NCBI RefSeq assembly: GCF_036492835.1
Contig: NZ_AP025314.1
Location: forward strand, 4,134,010 to 4,198,009
Direction of reading: 5' to 3'
Source of the DNA: Fulvitalea axinellae
GTDB lineage: Bacteria > Bacteroidota > Bacteroidia > Cytophagales > Cyclobacteriaceae
DNA length: 64,000 nt
Shown: piece by piece, positions 1 through 7,269 of the stretch
Numbering within the stretch: position 1 is the first letter of the stretch
How the letters are laid out: each line of letters opens with the position of its first letter
Program-made: the position numbers and the translations under genes
The notes under the pieces: model-generated
Database searches by the model: none
Seen by the model: only the letters and a program-made list of their open reading frames with translations
Told to the model about the DNA's origin: nothing

Positions 1-78
1 CTTCATCGCCAATTTTTCCCTAGGCCTATCCTCTTCCGCCCACTGTTTTATCCCCGTTGGGGCTTCATACTGTTCCAT
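1..78 (-). CDS. radC: RadC-family protein, N-terminal fragment
   Basis: This is the first 26 codons of a leftward gene cut off by the left edge. The predicted start reads MEQYEAPTGIKQWAEEDRPR and continues EKLAMK. The IKxWAEEDRPREKL block is the typical N-terminus of RadC (UPF0758) proteins, whose JAB-type metalloprotease domain would lie outside the window. The cellular role of RadC is unsettled. The ATG at 76-78 is the only sensible start. The rpsT terminator lies just upstream, so radC is probably a separate transcript. Only the N-terminal motif is visible, so the assignment rests on that block. Confidence 0.75.
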   Translation of the reverse strand, partial: MEQYEAPTGIKQWAEEDRPREKLAMK

Positions 79-123
79 GCCGGGAAGTCGGCAAGTTTTG
101 GGCCGGCAAAAAATATCAGGTAA

Positions 124-155
124 CAAAAAAAGCCTCACTCTTAAGAGTGAGGCTT
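124..155 (-). terminator. rho-independent terminator of rpsT
   Basis: A perfect inverted repeat, AGCCTCACTC-TTAA-GAGTGAGGCT (131-154), is followed on the minus strand by a T run (the A run at 125-130). It sits 25 bp after the rpsT stop codon. Confidence 0.9.
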
Positions 156-178
156 CAATATCTTTTAAACGGTAAGGA

Positions 179-433
179 TTAAGCCAATCCGTTTACGAAC
201 TTCGTCAATTTAGACTTCTTGTTAGCAGCGTTGTTTTTGTGGATGATGTTACGCTTAGCCAACTTGTCCAACATACCAGAAACCTGCTTCAACAACTCCT
301 GCGCTTCAGTCTTGTCAGTTGTGTGTTGCAACTTCTTGATGAAAGTTCTAGTTGTCTTCTTTTGGTACCTGTTTCTCAGGCGCTTAGCACGGTCAGAACG
401 GATTCTCTTCAGCGCTGATTTGTGATTTGCCAT
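179..433 (-). CDS. rpsT: 30S ribosomal protein S20
   Basis: This small, very basic 84-residue protein begins MANHKSALKRIRSDRAKRLR, the conserved S20 N-terminus, and has the usual S20 length. S20 binds 16S rRNA early in small-subunit assembly. The gene is monocistronic: a strong promoter lies just upstream at 479-509 and an intrinsic terminator just downstream at 124-155. The start ATG (431-433) is fixed by the conserved N-terminus. Nothing is unusual. Confidence 0.97.
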   Translation of the reverse strand: MANHKSALKRIRSDRAKRLRNRYQKKTTRTFIKKLQHTTDKTEAQELLKQVSGMLDKLAKRNIIHKNNAANKKSKLTKFVNGLA

Positions 434-478
434 ATTATTAATGAATTTCGAATAATTTCAATGCTTCATTTAGGAATG

Positions 479-509
479 CAAAGATACCACAATAATCCGT
501 ATCGTCAAA
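479..509 (-). promoter_or_regulatory. Bacteroidota-type promoter for rpsT
   Basis: On the minus strand, TTTG (506-509) and TATCTTTG (479-486) are separated by 19 bp. This matches the -33 TTTG and -7 TAnnTTTG consensus of the Bacteroidota primary sigma factor. The -7 box lies about 45 bp before the rpsT start. Confidence 0.75.
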
Positions 510-545
510 CAGTCCCGTAAAAATAAATCAATCAAAGGGTTAAGG

Positions 546-2228
546 CTACTTTGTCAGTTTTTTGTACTTGATTCTGGTAGGCGTCACGTCTCCCAGACGC
601 TTCATCCTGTCCTCCTCATACTCGCTGAAGTTACCCTCAAACCACTTCACCTGCGACTCCCCTTCGAACGCTAGAATGTGGGTACAAACCCTGTCAAGGA
701 ACCAACGGTCGTGGGAAATGATCACCGCACATCCGCCGAAGTTCTCCAACGCTTCCTCCAATGCCCGGAGCGTATTAACGTCCAAGTCGTTGGTAGGTTC
801 GTCAAGAAGAAGCATGTTGGCGCCTTGTTTTAGCGTCATGGCCAAGTGTACACGGTTACGCTCACCACCCGAAAGCTGACCCACTTTTTTCTGTTGGTCA
901 CCTCCGCTAAAGTTGAACTTGCTAACGTAAGCACGTGAGTTCACCTGACGGCCTCCCAAATCGATCAACTCCTCTCCGTCTGAAATGGTTTCCCAAACAG
1001 TCGAATCAGGCTTCATGTCGTCGTGTTCCTGGTCAACGTAAGCGATTTTCACCGTCTCACCCACTTCAAACGATCCGTCATCCGGCTGTTCCTGCCCTGT
1101 GATCATTTTGAAAAGCGTGGTTTTACCGGCACCATTAGGCCCGATAATACCTACGATACCGCCTTGCGGAAGCATAAAGTTCAAGTCCTCATAAAGGAAC
1201 TTCTCACCGAATGCCTTGGAAACGCCTTTCGCCTCAATAACTTTGGTTCCCAAACGTGGCCCCGGAGGAATAAAGAGTTCGAGTTTCGCTTCTTTCTCCT
1301 TCCCTTCTTCGGAAACGAGTTTATCATATGCGCTAAGACGGGCTTTGGCTTTAGCGTGACGGCCTTTAGGTGTCATCTTCACCCATTCGAGCTCCCGCTC
1401 CAATGTCTTCTGGCGTTTCGACTCAGTCTTTTCTTCTTGAGCCAAACGCTTTTGTTTCTGGTCAAGCCAAGAAGAATAGTTCCCTTTCCACGGAATACCC
1501 TCTCCGCGGTCAAGCTCAAGGATCCAACCCGCTACATTATCCAAGAAATAACGGTCGTGAGTCACGGCGATTACCGTACCTTTATATTGTTGTAAGTGGT
1601 GCTCAAGCCAAAGTACTGATTCGGCATCCAAGTGGTTGGTAGGTTCGTCAAGAAGAAGAACGTCGGGTTGCTGAAGCAACAGACGGCACAAGGCCACACG
1701 GCGCTTCTCGCCACCGGAAAGGTTCGCCACCTTGGCTTCGCCGGGAGGCGTGCGCAAGGCTTCCATCGCGCGTTCCAAGTTTGAATCGAGATTCCAAGCG
1801 TCTAGCTGATCAAGCTGCTCTTGTACCTCGCCTTGGCGGGTGATAAGCTTGTCCATGGCGTCGGGATCCTCAAGAATCTCCGGCTCGGCGAATTTCAGGT
1901 TGATCTCGTCGAACTCGCGAAGCAGATCCACGGTTGTAGCCACGCCTTCTTCCACCACTTCCCTTACCGTTTTTTCCGGATCAAGCTCAGGCTCTTGCTC
2001 AAGATATCCCACCGAATAACCGGTATCGGACACCACTTCGCCTTGGTACTCTTTGTCGATTCCGGCGATAATTCGCATCAACGACGATTTACCCGAGCCG
2101 TTAAGACCGAGCACACCGATTTTCGCTCCATAAAAAAACGACAGGTAGATATTTTTGAGCACCTGTTTGTTTGGCTGGTAGGTCTTACTGACCCCGGCCA
2201 TTGAAAAGATTATTTTCTCGTCACTCAT
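546..2228 (-). CDS. ettA: energy-dependent translational throttle protein EttA (ABC-F ATPase)
   Basis: This cytosolic ABC-F protein of 560 residues has two ATP-binding cassettes and no membrane segments. Cassette 1 has Walker A GLNGSGKSS (about 41-49), signature LSGGEKR (170-176) and LLLDEPTNHLD. Cassette 2 has GPNGAGKTT (about 363-371) and LSGGERN (452-458). The charged linker between them (about 250-320) matches the P-site tRNA-interaction motif of the family. EttA binds the ribosomal E site and gates entry into elongation according to the ATP/ADP ratio. The reading frame is open for 18 codons further upstream, but the conserved MSDEKIIFSM start at 2228 is preferred. A consensus promoter lies about 145 bp upstream. 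Confidence 0.92.
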   Translation of the reverse strand: MSDEKIIFSMAGVSKTYQPNKQVLKNIYLSFFYGAKIGVLGLNGSGKSSLMRIIAGIDKEYQGEVVSDTGYSVGYLEQEPELDPEKTVREVVEEGVATTVDLLREFDEINLKFAEPEILEDPDAMDKLITRQGEVQEQLDQLDAWNLDSNLERAMEALRTPPGEAKVANLSGGEKRRVALCRLLLQQPDVLLLDEPTNHLDAESVLWLEHHLQQYKGTVIAVTHDRYFLDNVAGWILELDRGEGIPWKGNYSSWLDQKQKRLAQEEKTESKRQKTLERELEWVKMTPKGRHAKAKARLSAYDKLVSEEGKEKEAKLELFIPPGPRLGTKVIEAKGVSKAFGEKFLYEDLNFMLPQGGIVGIIGPNGAGKTTLFKMITGQEQPDDGSFEVGETVKIAYVDQEHDDMKPDSTVWETISDGEELIDLGGRQVNSRAYVSKFNFSGGDQQKKVGQLSGGERNRVHLAMTLKQGANMLLLDEPTNDLDVNTLRALEEALENFGGCAVIISHDRWFLDRVCTHILAFEGESQVKWFEGNFSEYEEDRMKRLGDVTPTRIKYKKLTK

Positions 2229-2370
2229 GTTTAGGATGTTCTTTTTGACAGGCCCTGAAGGGCGGTGCGGATAAGCTTGCAACGTTTAGTGGAAAAACTG
2301 GATCGCCCCAAACCGAGATTCCTGTATTTACGGAAACAACGGTTGGATATCAATCCTCTTCGTCGCCTCA

Positions 2371-2401
2371 CAAAAGTAATCTTTTTAAAGCGTCCTTCAA
2401 A
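2371..2401 (-). promoter_or_regulatory. Bacteroidota-type promoter for ettA
   Basis: On the minus strand TTTG (2398-2401), a 19-bp spacer and TACTTTTG (2371-2378) match the TTTG/TAnnTTTG consensus. This predicts a 5' leader of about 135 nt before the ettA start. Confidence 0.65.
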
Positions 2402-2505
2402 AAATAGGGAAGCGCTTCGGCCATAGCCCATAAGGCTTAACGCACAAAACCTTACTCGGAGAAGTAAATTCCTTTGAGTGGCCGTAAAAAATCCCTCCGC
2501 ATGTG

Positions 2506-2533
2506 ATTGTTTACGCTTAAATGGTTAGCTTTG
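2506..2533 (+). promoter_or_regulatory. candidate promoter for the DUF349 gene
   Basis: An exact -7 match, TAGCTTTG (2526-2533), lies 33 bp before the TTG start. The nearest -33-like element, ATTG at 2506-2509, is 16 bp away, shorter than usual. Confidence 0.45.
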
Positions 2534-2566
2534 CCGAAAAGGATTCTGTCATATTTAAGTTAAGGC

Positions 2567-3814
2567 TTGCAAACATTGGAATCGAACGAATACGGTTATA
2601 TTAAAGACGGCAAAGTGTTTCTCAAAGGGTTCTTGGAGTTCCCCGACAGAGAAATTGGTGAGGTAAAGGAGGACGAGGCCTCTTCTCTCAAGTATTTCGA
2701 AGACCGTTTCGAAATTGCCCAAAACAAAGTGGATGAGTTGGCCAAAGCCATCGAGGAAGCGACAAACAAGGGCTCATACTTGATGAAATTGGTCCATTTG
2801 AGAAAATATCTGGCCGAATTTGACGCGATCGGAGATTTTGTCCCATTGTTTGAGAGCCTCGGCAGGTATGAGGTCCAGATACAGGAGATCATCCTTAAGA
2901 ACCGCGTCAAGAACTTGGAAATCAAGCGCGCCTTATTGGCCGAAGCGGAATTGATTGTGGCTATGGATGACATGAGGGAAGCCTCTGAGAAGTTCAAAGA
3001 CCTTAATCTTCGTTGGCTGAAAACCGGCGCCGTGGGCGAAGAGTCGCGGGAGGAAGTCGAAGGCGTTTTCGAAAAAATGCGTTCGGAATTCTACGAAAAG
3101 AAGTCAAACCTGTACGCTGAGCGCCAACAATTGGTGGAAGCCAGCATCAAGGAATACGAAAAGCTCGTCGAGGAAGCCGAGGGACTCGGAACCACCGAGG
3201 ACATCGAAGCGGCGGCCGAGAAGCTGAAGACTTTGCAAAAGCAATGGAAAGAGCTCGGCTCTATCCCCGCTAAAGTCAGAACGGCGCTCTGGTCTCGTTT
3301 CCGCAAGGCGAACGACGACGTTTTCAACAAGCTGAAATCTCTCAGAAAAGAAAATCGCTCGAAAAAAGCGGGTGTTCTCAGAGCCGAATTGGTGGAAAAG
3401 GCCGAAGCCTTTATGGCTAATGAAGACGCTACCCCCGAAGCTATCAAGCGCTTGGTTGGCGACTGGAAACGCTTGCCAAAAGGCGGGGCGTCAAAAGAAT
3501 TGGCTGACCGCTTCTTCTACGCCACCGATTGGGTAAACGAGCGACTGTTTGTGGAGAAATTGGCCACAGCCAAATTCAAAGGCTTCAAAGACAAGGACGA
3601 AACGGAGCAAAACAAGATCCGTTTGAGAATTGTTCGCGACCTGCTACAACGCGACATGCGCGAATTGGAAGTGTTTAAGGAGAATATGGAGAAGTTTCAC
3701 GCCAACTCAGGGGCCTTCAACAGCATCGTTTCTGGTAAGGAAGAGATCAAAACCAGGAAGGTTCAGGTGAAAAAGAAACTGATGGAACACTTCCAACAAA
3801 AATCGAAATCATAA
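2567..3814 (+). CDS. DUF349 domain-containing protein
   Basis: This 415-residue, highly charged, almost entirely helical cytosolic protein resembles the Bacteroidota DUF349 family (roughly 70-residue repeats, several with KELGSIPAKVRTALWSRFR-like cores). The function of the family is not established. The start is notable: an in-frame TAA at 2561-2563 leaves no ATG before residue 72, yet the text from residue 5 (ESNEYGYIKDGKVFLKGFLE) matches the usual family N-terminus. Translation must therefore begin at TTG 2567 or TTG 2576. An exact TAGCTTTG box lies 33 bp upstream and a terminator follows at 3861-3902, so the gene is probably transcribed alone. Confidence 0.85.
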   Translation: MQTLESNEYGYIKDGKVFLKGFLEFPDREIGEVKEDEASSLKYFEDRFEIAQNKVDELAKAIEEATNKGSYLMKLVHLRKYLAEFDAIGDFVPLFESLGRYEVQIQEIILKNRVKNLEIKRALLAEAELIVAMDDMREASEKFKDLNLRWLKTGAVGEESREEVEGVFEKMRSEFYEKKSNLYAERQQLVEASIKEYEKLVEEAEGLGTTEDIEAAAEKLKTLQKQWKELGSIPAKVRTALWSRFRKANDDVFNKLKSLRKENRSKKAGVLRAELVEKAEAFMANEDATPEAIKRLVGDWKRLPKGGASKELADRFFYATDWVNERLFVEKLATAKFKGFKDKDETEQNKIRLRIVRDLLQRDMRELEVFKENMEKFHANSGAFNSIVSGKEEIKTRKVQVKKKLMEHFQQKSKS

Positions 3815-3860
3815 CCCGTAGAATCCGAAAGGGCTCTTTGGGAGAGCAATGAGATATTAA

Positions 3861-3902
3861 CGGGCTTGTGACGGTGCGAATCGGACAGGCCCGATTTTTT
3901 TT
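3861..3902 (+). terminator. rho-independent terminator of the DUF349 gene
   Basis: A stem of CGGGCTTGT with ACAGGCCCG (9 bp with one G-T pair, 3861-3869 with 3884-3892) is followed by A and a run of T residues. Confidence 0.8.
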
Positions 3903-3989
3903 CATTTCGCCGTACAACATTTTTTCAATACGTGCGTCTATCAACTAAAATCAGGGATAGAATTAACGTCGAAAAAATAGCGGTTTTAG

Positions 3990-4019
3990 TTTCATTTTTT
4001 CGATTTAATTTTATTTTTG
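3990..4019 (+). promoter_or_regulatory. candidate promoter for the DUF2795 gene
   Basis: TATTTTTG (4012-4019) matches TAnnTTTG exactly. TTTC at 3990-3993, 18 bp upstream, is a 3 of 4 match to the -33 TTTG. It lies 39 bp before the gene start. Confidence 0.5.
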
Positions 4020-4058
4020 CACGACTGTTTTAGATAACGATATCAGGAGGAAAAATAT

Positions 4059-4280
4059 ATGTACTGGACACTTGAACTAGCTTCTTATCTCGAAGATGCT
4101 CCTTGGCCAGCAACCAAGGACGAATTGATTGACTTCTCAGTCCGTTCCGGAGCCCCAATGGAAGTGGTCGAAAACCTTCAGGAGCTGGAAGACGACGGCC
4201 AGCCTTATGAAAGCATAGAGGAAATTTGGCCGGATTACCCGACGAAAGAAGACTTCTTCTTCAACGAAGACGAATATTGA
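4059..4280 (+). CDS. DUF2795 family small acidic protein
   Basis: This acidic cytosolic protein of 73 residues starts MYWTLELASYLEDAPWPATK and contains the DLPWPATKxEL(I)xFA-like core of DUF2795, a family of short proteins common in Bacteroidota and of unknown function. The acidic tail (EDFFFNEDEY) is typical. The start has an unusually strong Shine-Dalgarno sequence for this phylum (AGGAGG, 9 bp before the ATG), which suggests high expression. It has its own candidate promoter and a terminator directly after the stop, so it is monocistronic. Confidence 0.85.
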   Translation: MYWTLELASYLEDAPWPATKDELIDFSVRSGAPMEVVENLQELEDDGQPYESIEEIWPDYPTKEDFFFNEDEY

Positions 4281-4316
4281 TTCCGTAACGAACGGGCAAT
4301 ATCGACAGAAGATAAA

Positions 4317-4347
4317 ACGAGAGAGATGTAAGACACACCTCTCTCGT
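4317..4347. terminator. probable bidirectional terminator between the DUF2795 gene and ispD
   Basis: A 13-bp stem with one mismatch (ACGAGAGAGATGT with ACACCTCTCTCGT) lies between two convergent genes. Short T-rich stretches follow on both strands. The CCTCTCTC core recurs in hairpins at 12006-12034 and, as CCTCTCC, at 31382-31419. Confidence 0.65.
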
Positions 4348-4367
4348 CTTGTTTGTATAGTATTATA

Positions 4368-5039
4368 TTACAGGCTCTTCACAAAAGCCTCGGCGAAAAC
4401 CATATCTTCCGGTGTGGTGATCTTTATGTTTTCGTAAGCACCTTGCGTCAAAGTTATCTTACCGCCAAAGGCCTCAAACACTGAAGCGTCGTCCGTAAAT
4501 CTACTCTGCTCCGGTTGGGCGTAAGCGTCTTTGAGATTTTTTAGACCAAACACCTGCGGAGTCTGCACCAAACGATACTGAGCCCTGTCTTTGGCCTCAC
4601 TATTTCCATCCCCGTCAATCTCACGAATCGAATCTTTCAGCTCGACGGCCACAACGGCACTTCCCGTTTTCTCAGCGGTTTTATAGGCTTCGTCCAACAC
4701 ATTAGCCGGTGTAAATGGTCGAACGCCATCGTGTACGGCCACCAATCCGCCCCCCTGAAGCTTATCCAATCCGTTTTTCACAGACTGAAATCGACTAGCG
4801 CCACCTTTTACTACAGTATGGGAAGTTTGAAAATTATGTTTCTCAATCAATTCTCTCCAAAAATCAATTTGATTCTCAGGAAGCGCTAAGATGATTTCGG
4901 GGACATCCTTCATATTTGCAAACGCATCAATCGTTCGCATAAGGATTGGGATTCCCCCTACTTCCAAAAATTGTTTCGGCAATGCGGAGCCCATACGGCT
5001 ACCGCTACCGCCTGCCACTATTAGAGCGTATCGTTTCAT
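4368..5039 (-). CDS. ispD: 2-C-methyl-D-erythritol 4-phosphate cytidylyltransferase
   Basis: IspD couples CTP to MEP in the third step of the non-mevalonate isoprenoid pathway, in the cytosol. The 223-residue length is typical. The N-terminal nucleotide-binding motif AGGSGSRMGSALPKQF (9-24) carries the conserved Gly-rich loop, Arg and Lys. VHDGVRPF (about 101-108) is the IspD signature, and RAQYRLVQTPQVF lies further on. It follows queA on the same strand, but a terminator hairpin lies 12 bp before its start codon, so it may have its own promoter inside queA or depend on readthrough. Confidence 0.96.
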   Translation of the reverse strand: MKRYALIVAGGSGSRMGSALPKQFLEVGGIPILMRTIDAFANMKDVPEIILALPENQIDFWRELIEKHNFQTSHTVVKGGASRFQSVKNGLDKLQGGGLVAVHDGVRPFTPANVLDEAYKTAEKTGSAVVAVELKDSIREIDGDGNSEAKDRAQYRLVQTPQVFGLKNLKDAYAQPEQSRFTDDASVFEAFGGKITLTQGAYENIKITTPEDMVFAEAFVKSL

Positions 5040-5050
5040 TTTTCCGAAAA

Positions 5051-5079
5051 CAAAAACACCCGCTCTGTTAAAGCGGGTG
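5051..5079 (-). terminator. rho-independent terminator between queA and ispD
   Basis: The stem CACCCGCT/AGCGGGTG (5057-5064 with 5072-5079) is followed on the minus strand by TTTTTG. It ends only 12 bp before the ispD start codon, so hairpin or T run could also cover the ispD ribosome-binding region. Confidence 0.75.
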
Positions 5080-5106
5080 CAATTTATAAATTCCTGAAAG
5101 CTGATA

Positions 5107-6153
5107 TTAAAGCACCAGCATTGCGTCTCCGTATGTGAAGAAGCGATATTTTTCTTTGATCGCCTCTTGGTATGCGTCCATAATCAGCTCATAACCGCCA
5201 TAAGCCGCAACCATCATCAACAACGTTGACTGCGGAAGGTGGAAGTTACTGATCAAACCGCTACAGATTTTGAAATCGTAAGGAGGAAAGATAAACCTGT
5301 CGGTCCAACCTTCGAAGTCCTTAAGTCTTCCTGCGGCGGAAACTGACGACTCAAGCGCGCGCATTGTGGTAGTACCCACTGCACACACTCTACGCTTGTT
5401 GTCAAGGGCTTTGTTTACCATACCCACAGTCGGCTCGGCGATTTTGAAATTCTCCGAATCCATTTTGTGCTTGGTAAGGTCTTCCACATCCACTGGACGG
5501 AAAGCTCCAAGACCAACGTGAAGTGTCACGGCGCTCATGTCTATCCCCTTGATCTCAAGGCGCTTCAACAAATGCGGCGTAAAGTGCAGGCCAGCGGTTG
5601 GCGCAGCTACGGCTCCTACGTTCTTGGCGTAGATAGTTTGATAACGCTCACGGTCAGAAGCCTCGGCTTCGCGCTGAAGCTCGCGAGGGATCGGCGTTTC
5701 GCCCAACGAATCGATAAGACGGTAGAACTCTTCGTCCTCACCTTCGTAAAGGAAACGGATCGTTCTTCCGCGCGACGTTGTGTTGTCGATGACCTCGGCC
5801 ACCAAATCGCCATTGCCAAAGTAGAGCTTGTTCCCTACCCGGATTTTTCTGGCGGGATCAACCAACACGTCCCACAAGTGCAGGTCCTTGTTCAGTTCGC
5901 GGAGCAGGAACACTTCGATCTTCGCTCCGGTTTTCTCCTTGTTGCCGTAAAGGCGAGCGGGGAAAACTTTCGTGTCATTCGTCACAAGCACGTCACCTTC
6001 GTCGAAATAGTCGATGACGTCTTTGAAGACCTTGTGCTCAATCTTTCCAGTGTCTTTATGAACAACCATCAAACGGGACTCGTCCCTGTTTTCGACCGGG
6101 TATTGGGCCAGCAAATCGGCTGGCAAATCGAACTTGAACTCTGATAACTTCAT
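5107..6153 (-). CDS. queA: S-adenosylmethionine:tRNA ribosyltransferase-isomerase
   Basis: QueA transfers the ribosyl part of SAM to 7-aminomethyl-7-deazaguanine in tRNA, giving epoxyqueuosine at the wobble position of GUN anticodons. The 348-residue length fits the family. Visible family blocks are the N-terminal FDLPADLLAQYPVENRDESRLM, NDTKVFPARL (about 58-67), GAVAAPTAGLHFT (about 180-192) and, near the C-terminus, SNFHLPQSTLLMMVAAYGG. The start ATG (6151-6153) follows an exact TAACTTTG box by about 50 bp. A terminator follows directly, so it appears to be its own transcript. Confidence 0.97.
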   Translation of the reverse strand: MKLSEFKFDLPADLLAQYPVENRDESRLMVVHKDTGKIEHKVFKDVIDYFDEGDVLVTNDTKVFPARLYGNKEKTGAKIEVFLLRELNKDLHLWDVLVDPARKIRVGNKLYFGNGDLVAEVIDNTTSRGRTIRFLYEGEDEEFYRLIDSLGETPIPRELQREAEASDRERYQTIYAKNVGAVAAPTAGLHFTPHLLKRLEIKGIDMSAVTLHVGLGAFRPVDVEDLTKHKMDSENFKIAEPTVGMVNKALDNKRRVCAVGTTTMRALESSVSAAGRLKDFEGWTDRFIFPPYDFKICSGLISNFHLPQSTLLMMVAAYGGYELIMDAYQEAIKEKYRFFTYGDAMLVL

Positions 6154-6512
6154 ATAATTACCTGTATTGTATCCGGACAGACAGTAACAGCATGCCTAAG
6201 CAGACAAAGTTAAGAATTTTCCGCATTAATTTAATACAAAAGAAGAAATTCATAGCGACCTGATACGGAAGCCTTACGGATTTCCGCATTACGGATAATA
6301 AAAACTACGGAGTGGTAAGAATGATTCGCTTCTGACGAAAAATATCTCCACGATTTTTGCCCGTTTCTTGATCGAGAAAAGGGCAAATACGAGATAAGAA
6401 GCTCCTTGCCTATCAACTTACAGTCACTGAAAACCAAATCGGGCAGGGATTTATCATGTATAAAGCCTTATGAGAATCAGAGGGAAAATCTCTTTATCCA
6501 AAATCACAACAC
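6154..6512. other. divergent intergenic region between queA and the VOC gene
   Basis: These 359 bp hold the queA -7 box at 6205-6212 (minus). I see no confident promoter for the VOC gene, no RNA gene and no repeat. An open frame at 6231-6437 (minus) has no recognisable features and is not called. Confidence 0.5.
6205..6212 (-). promoter_or_regulatory. -7 box of a probable queA promoter
   Basis: TAACTTTG on the minus strand matches TAnnTTTG exactly. The nearest upstream TTTG (6237-6240) is 24 bp away, longer than the usual 19-21. Confidence 0.5.
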
Positions 6513-7181
6513 ATGATATTCAGAGAACTCAAACTTTTCACCACACAACTCCGAAAACAGGAAGATTTTTATACAAAGACACTCGGGATGACATTATTAG
6601 AATCCGAGGCGGACAATTTCAAAGTGCTGGCCGGCAGATCCATTCTCGAATTCGAGCAATCGGAAACTGCTACTCCCTATCATTTCGCCTTCAACATTCC
6701 CTCACATTCAGAAGCGGAAGCTATAGAATGGTTAAAAAAACGGGTGAAAATACTGACTGACAAACAGGGAACCGAAATACAGGATTTTGTGAACTGGAAC
6801 GCCAAGTCAATGTACTTTTATGATACTGACAGAAATATTGTGGAATTCATCGCTCGGCGCAATTTGGAGTATCAAACCTCTACACCTTTTGGCGGTAACA
6901 GCATAGTGGAAATCAGCGAAATTGGAGTGGCGACAAGCGATATCGAACCCGCTTTCAGGTTTTTGGAAAATAATTTGGGCGTGTCAATATACGACGGTTC
7001 GTTCGAGCAATTCTGCGCGACCGGAGAGGAACGGGCGCTTTTTATCTTGGTGAACAGAAACAAAAAGGACTGGTTGCCCTGCGGAGACAAAGTCTACGCA
7101 TCTGGCTTTCATATTTTGGTGGAGACTGAAGAAAGAACTTCAAACCTAGAATTTACAGGTGACAAGTTCCGTTTGAGATAA
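6513..7181 (+). CDS. VOC (glyoxalase/bleomycin-resistance fold) family protein
   Basis: This 222-residue cytosolic protein has two vicinal-oxygen-chelate modules. Module 1 (about 1-115) runs MIFRELKLFTTQLRKQEDFY to the strand MYFYDTDRNIVEFIARR, where an acidic metal-ligand position (VEF) is typical. Module 2 (about 130-215) begins SEIGVATSDIEPAFRFLE and resembles module 1 without a clear VEF-type ligand. VOC enzymes include glyoxalases, dioxygenases and resistance proteins; the substrate cannot be read from the sequence. The gene stands alone, convergent with the DUF2961 gene, and its stop overlaps the start of the shared hairpin at 7179-7216. Confidence 0.8.
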   Translation: MIFRELKLFTTQLRKQEDFYTKTLGMTLLESEADNFKVLAGRSILEFEQSETATPYHFAFNIPSHSEAEAIEWLKKRVKILTDKQGTEIQDFVNWNAKSMYFYDTDRNIVEFIARRNLEYQTSTPFGGNSIVEISEIGVATSDIEPAFRFLENNLGVSIYDGSFEQFCATGEERALFILVNRNKKDWLPCGDKVYASGFHILVETEERTSNLEFTGDKFRLR

Positions 7182-7216
7182 AAAAAGCGGAAAATTGGTA
7201 TTAACCAATCTCCCGC
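7179..7216 (-). terminator. rho-independent terminator of the DUF2961 gene
   Basis: A 13-bp stem with two G-T pairs and a 4-nt loop (7187-7199 with 7204-7216) is followed on the minus strand by TTTTTTT (7180-7186). It overlaps the stop codon of the convergent VOC gene. Confidence 0.8.
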
Positions 7217-7269
7217 CCTGACACGTAATCCAACAAGGATCAAGCTCTTAATATCTCAACTTTTCTGAT

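Larger units (their letters stand above)
2229..2566. other. divergent intergenic region between ettA and the DUF349 gene
   Basis: This 338-bp region holds the ettA promoter (2371-2401, minus) and a weaker candidate for the DUF349 gene (2506-2533, plus). An Arg/Lys-rich open frame at 2231-2431 (minus) has no recognisable domain, spans the ettA leader and is not called as a gene. Confidence 0.6.

Noticed and set aside
2231..2431. 66-residue Arg/Lys-rich open frame on the minus strand
   Set aside because: It has no domain, no ribosome-binding sequence and overlaps the predicted ettA leader and promoter.
5467..6144. 225-residue open frame on the plus strand
   Set aside because: It is antisense to queA and has no domain.
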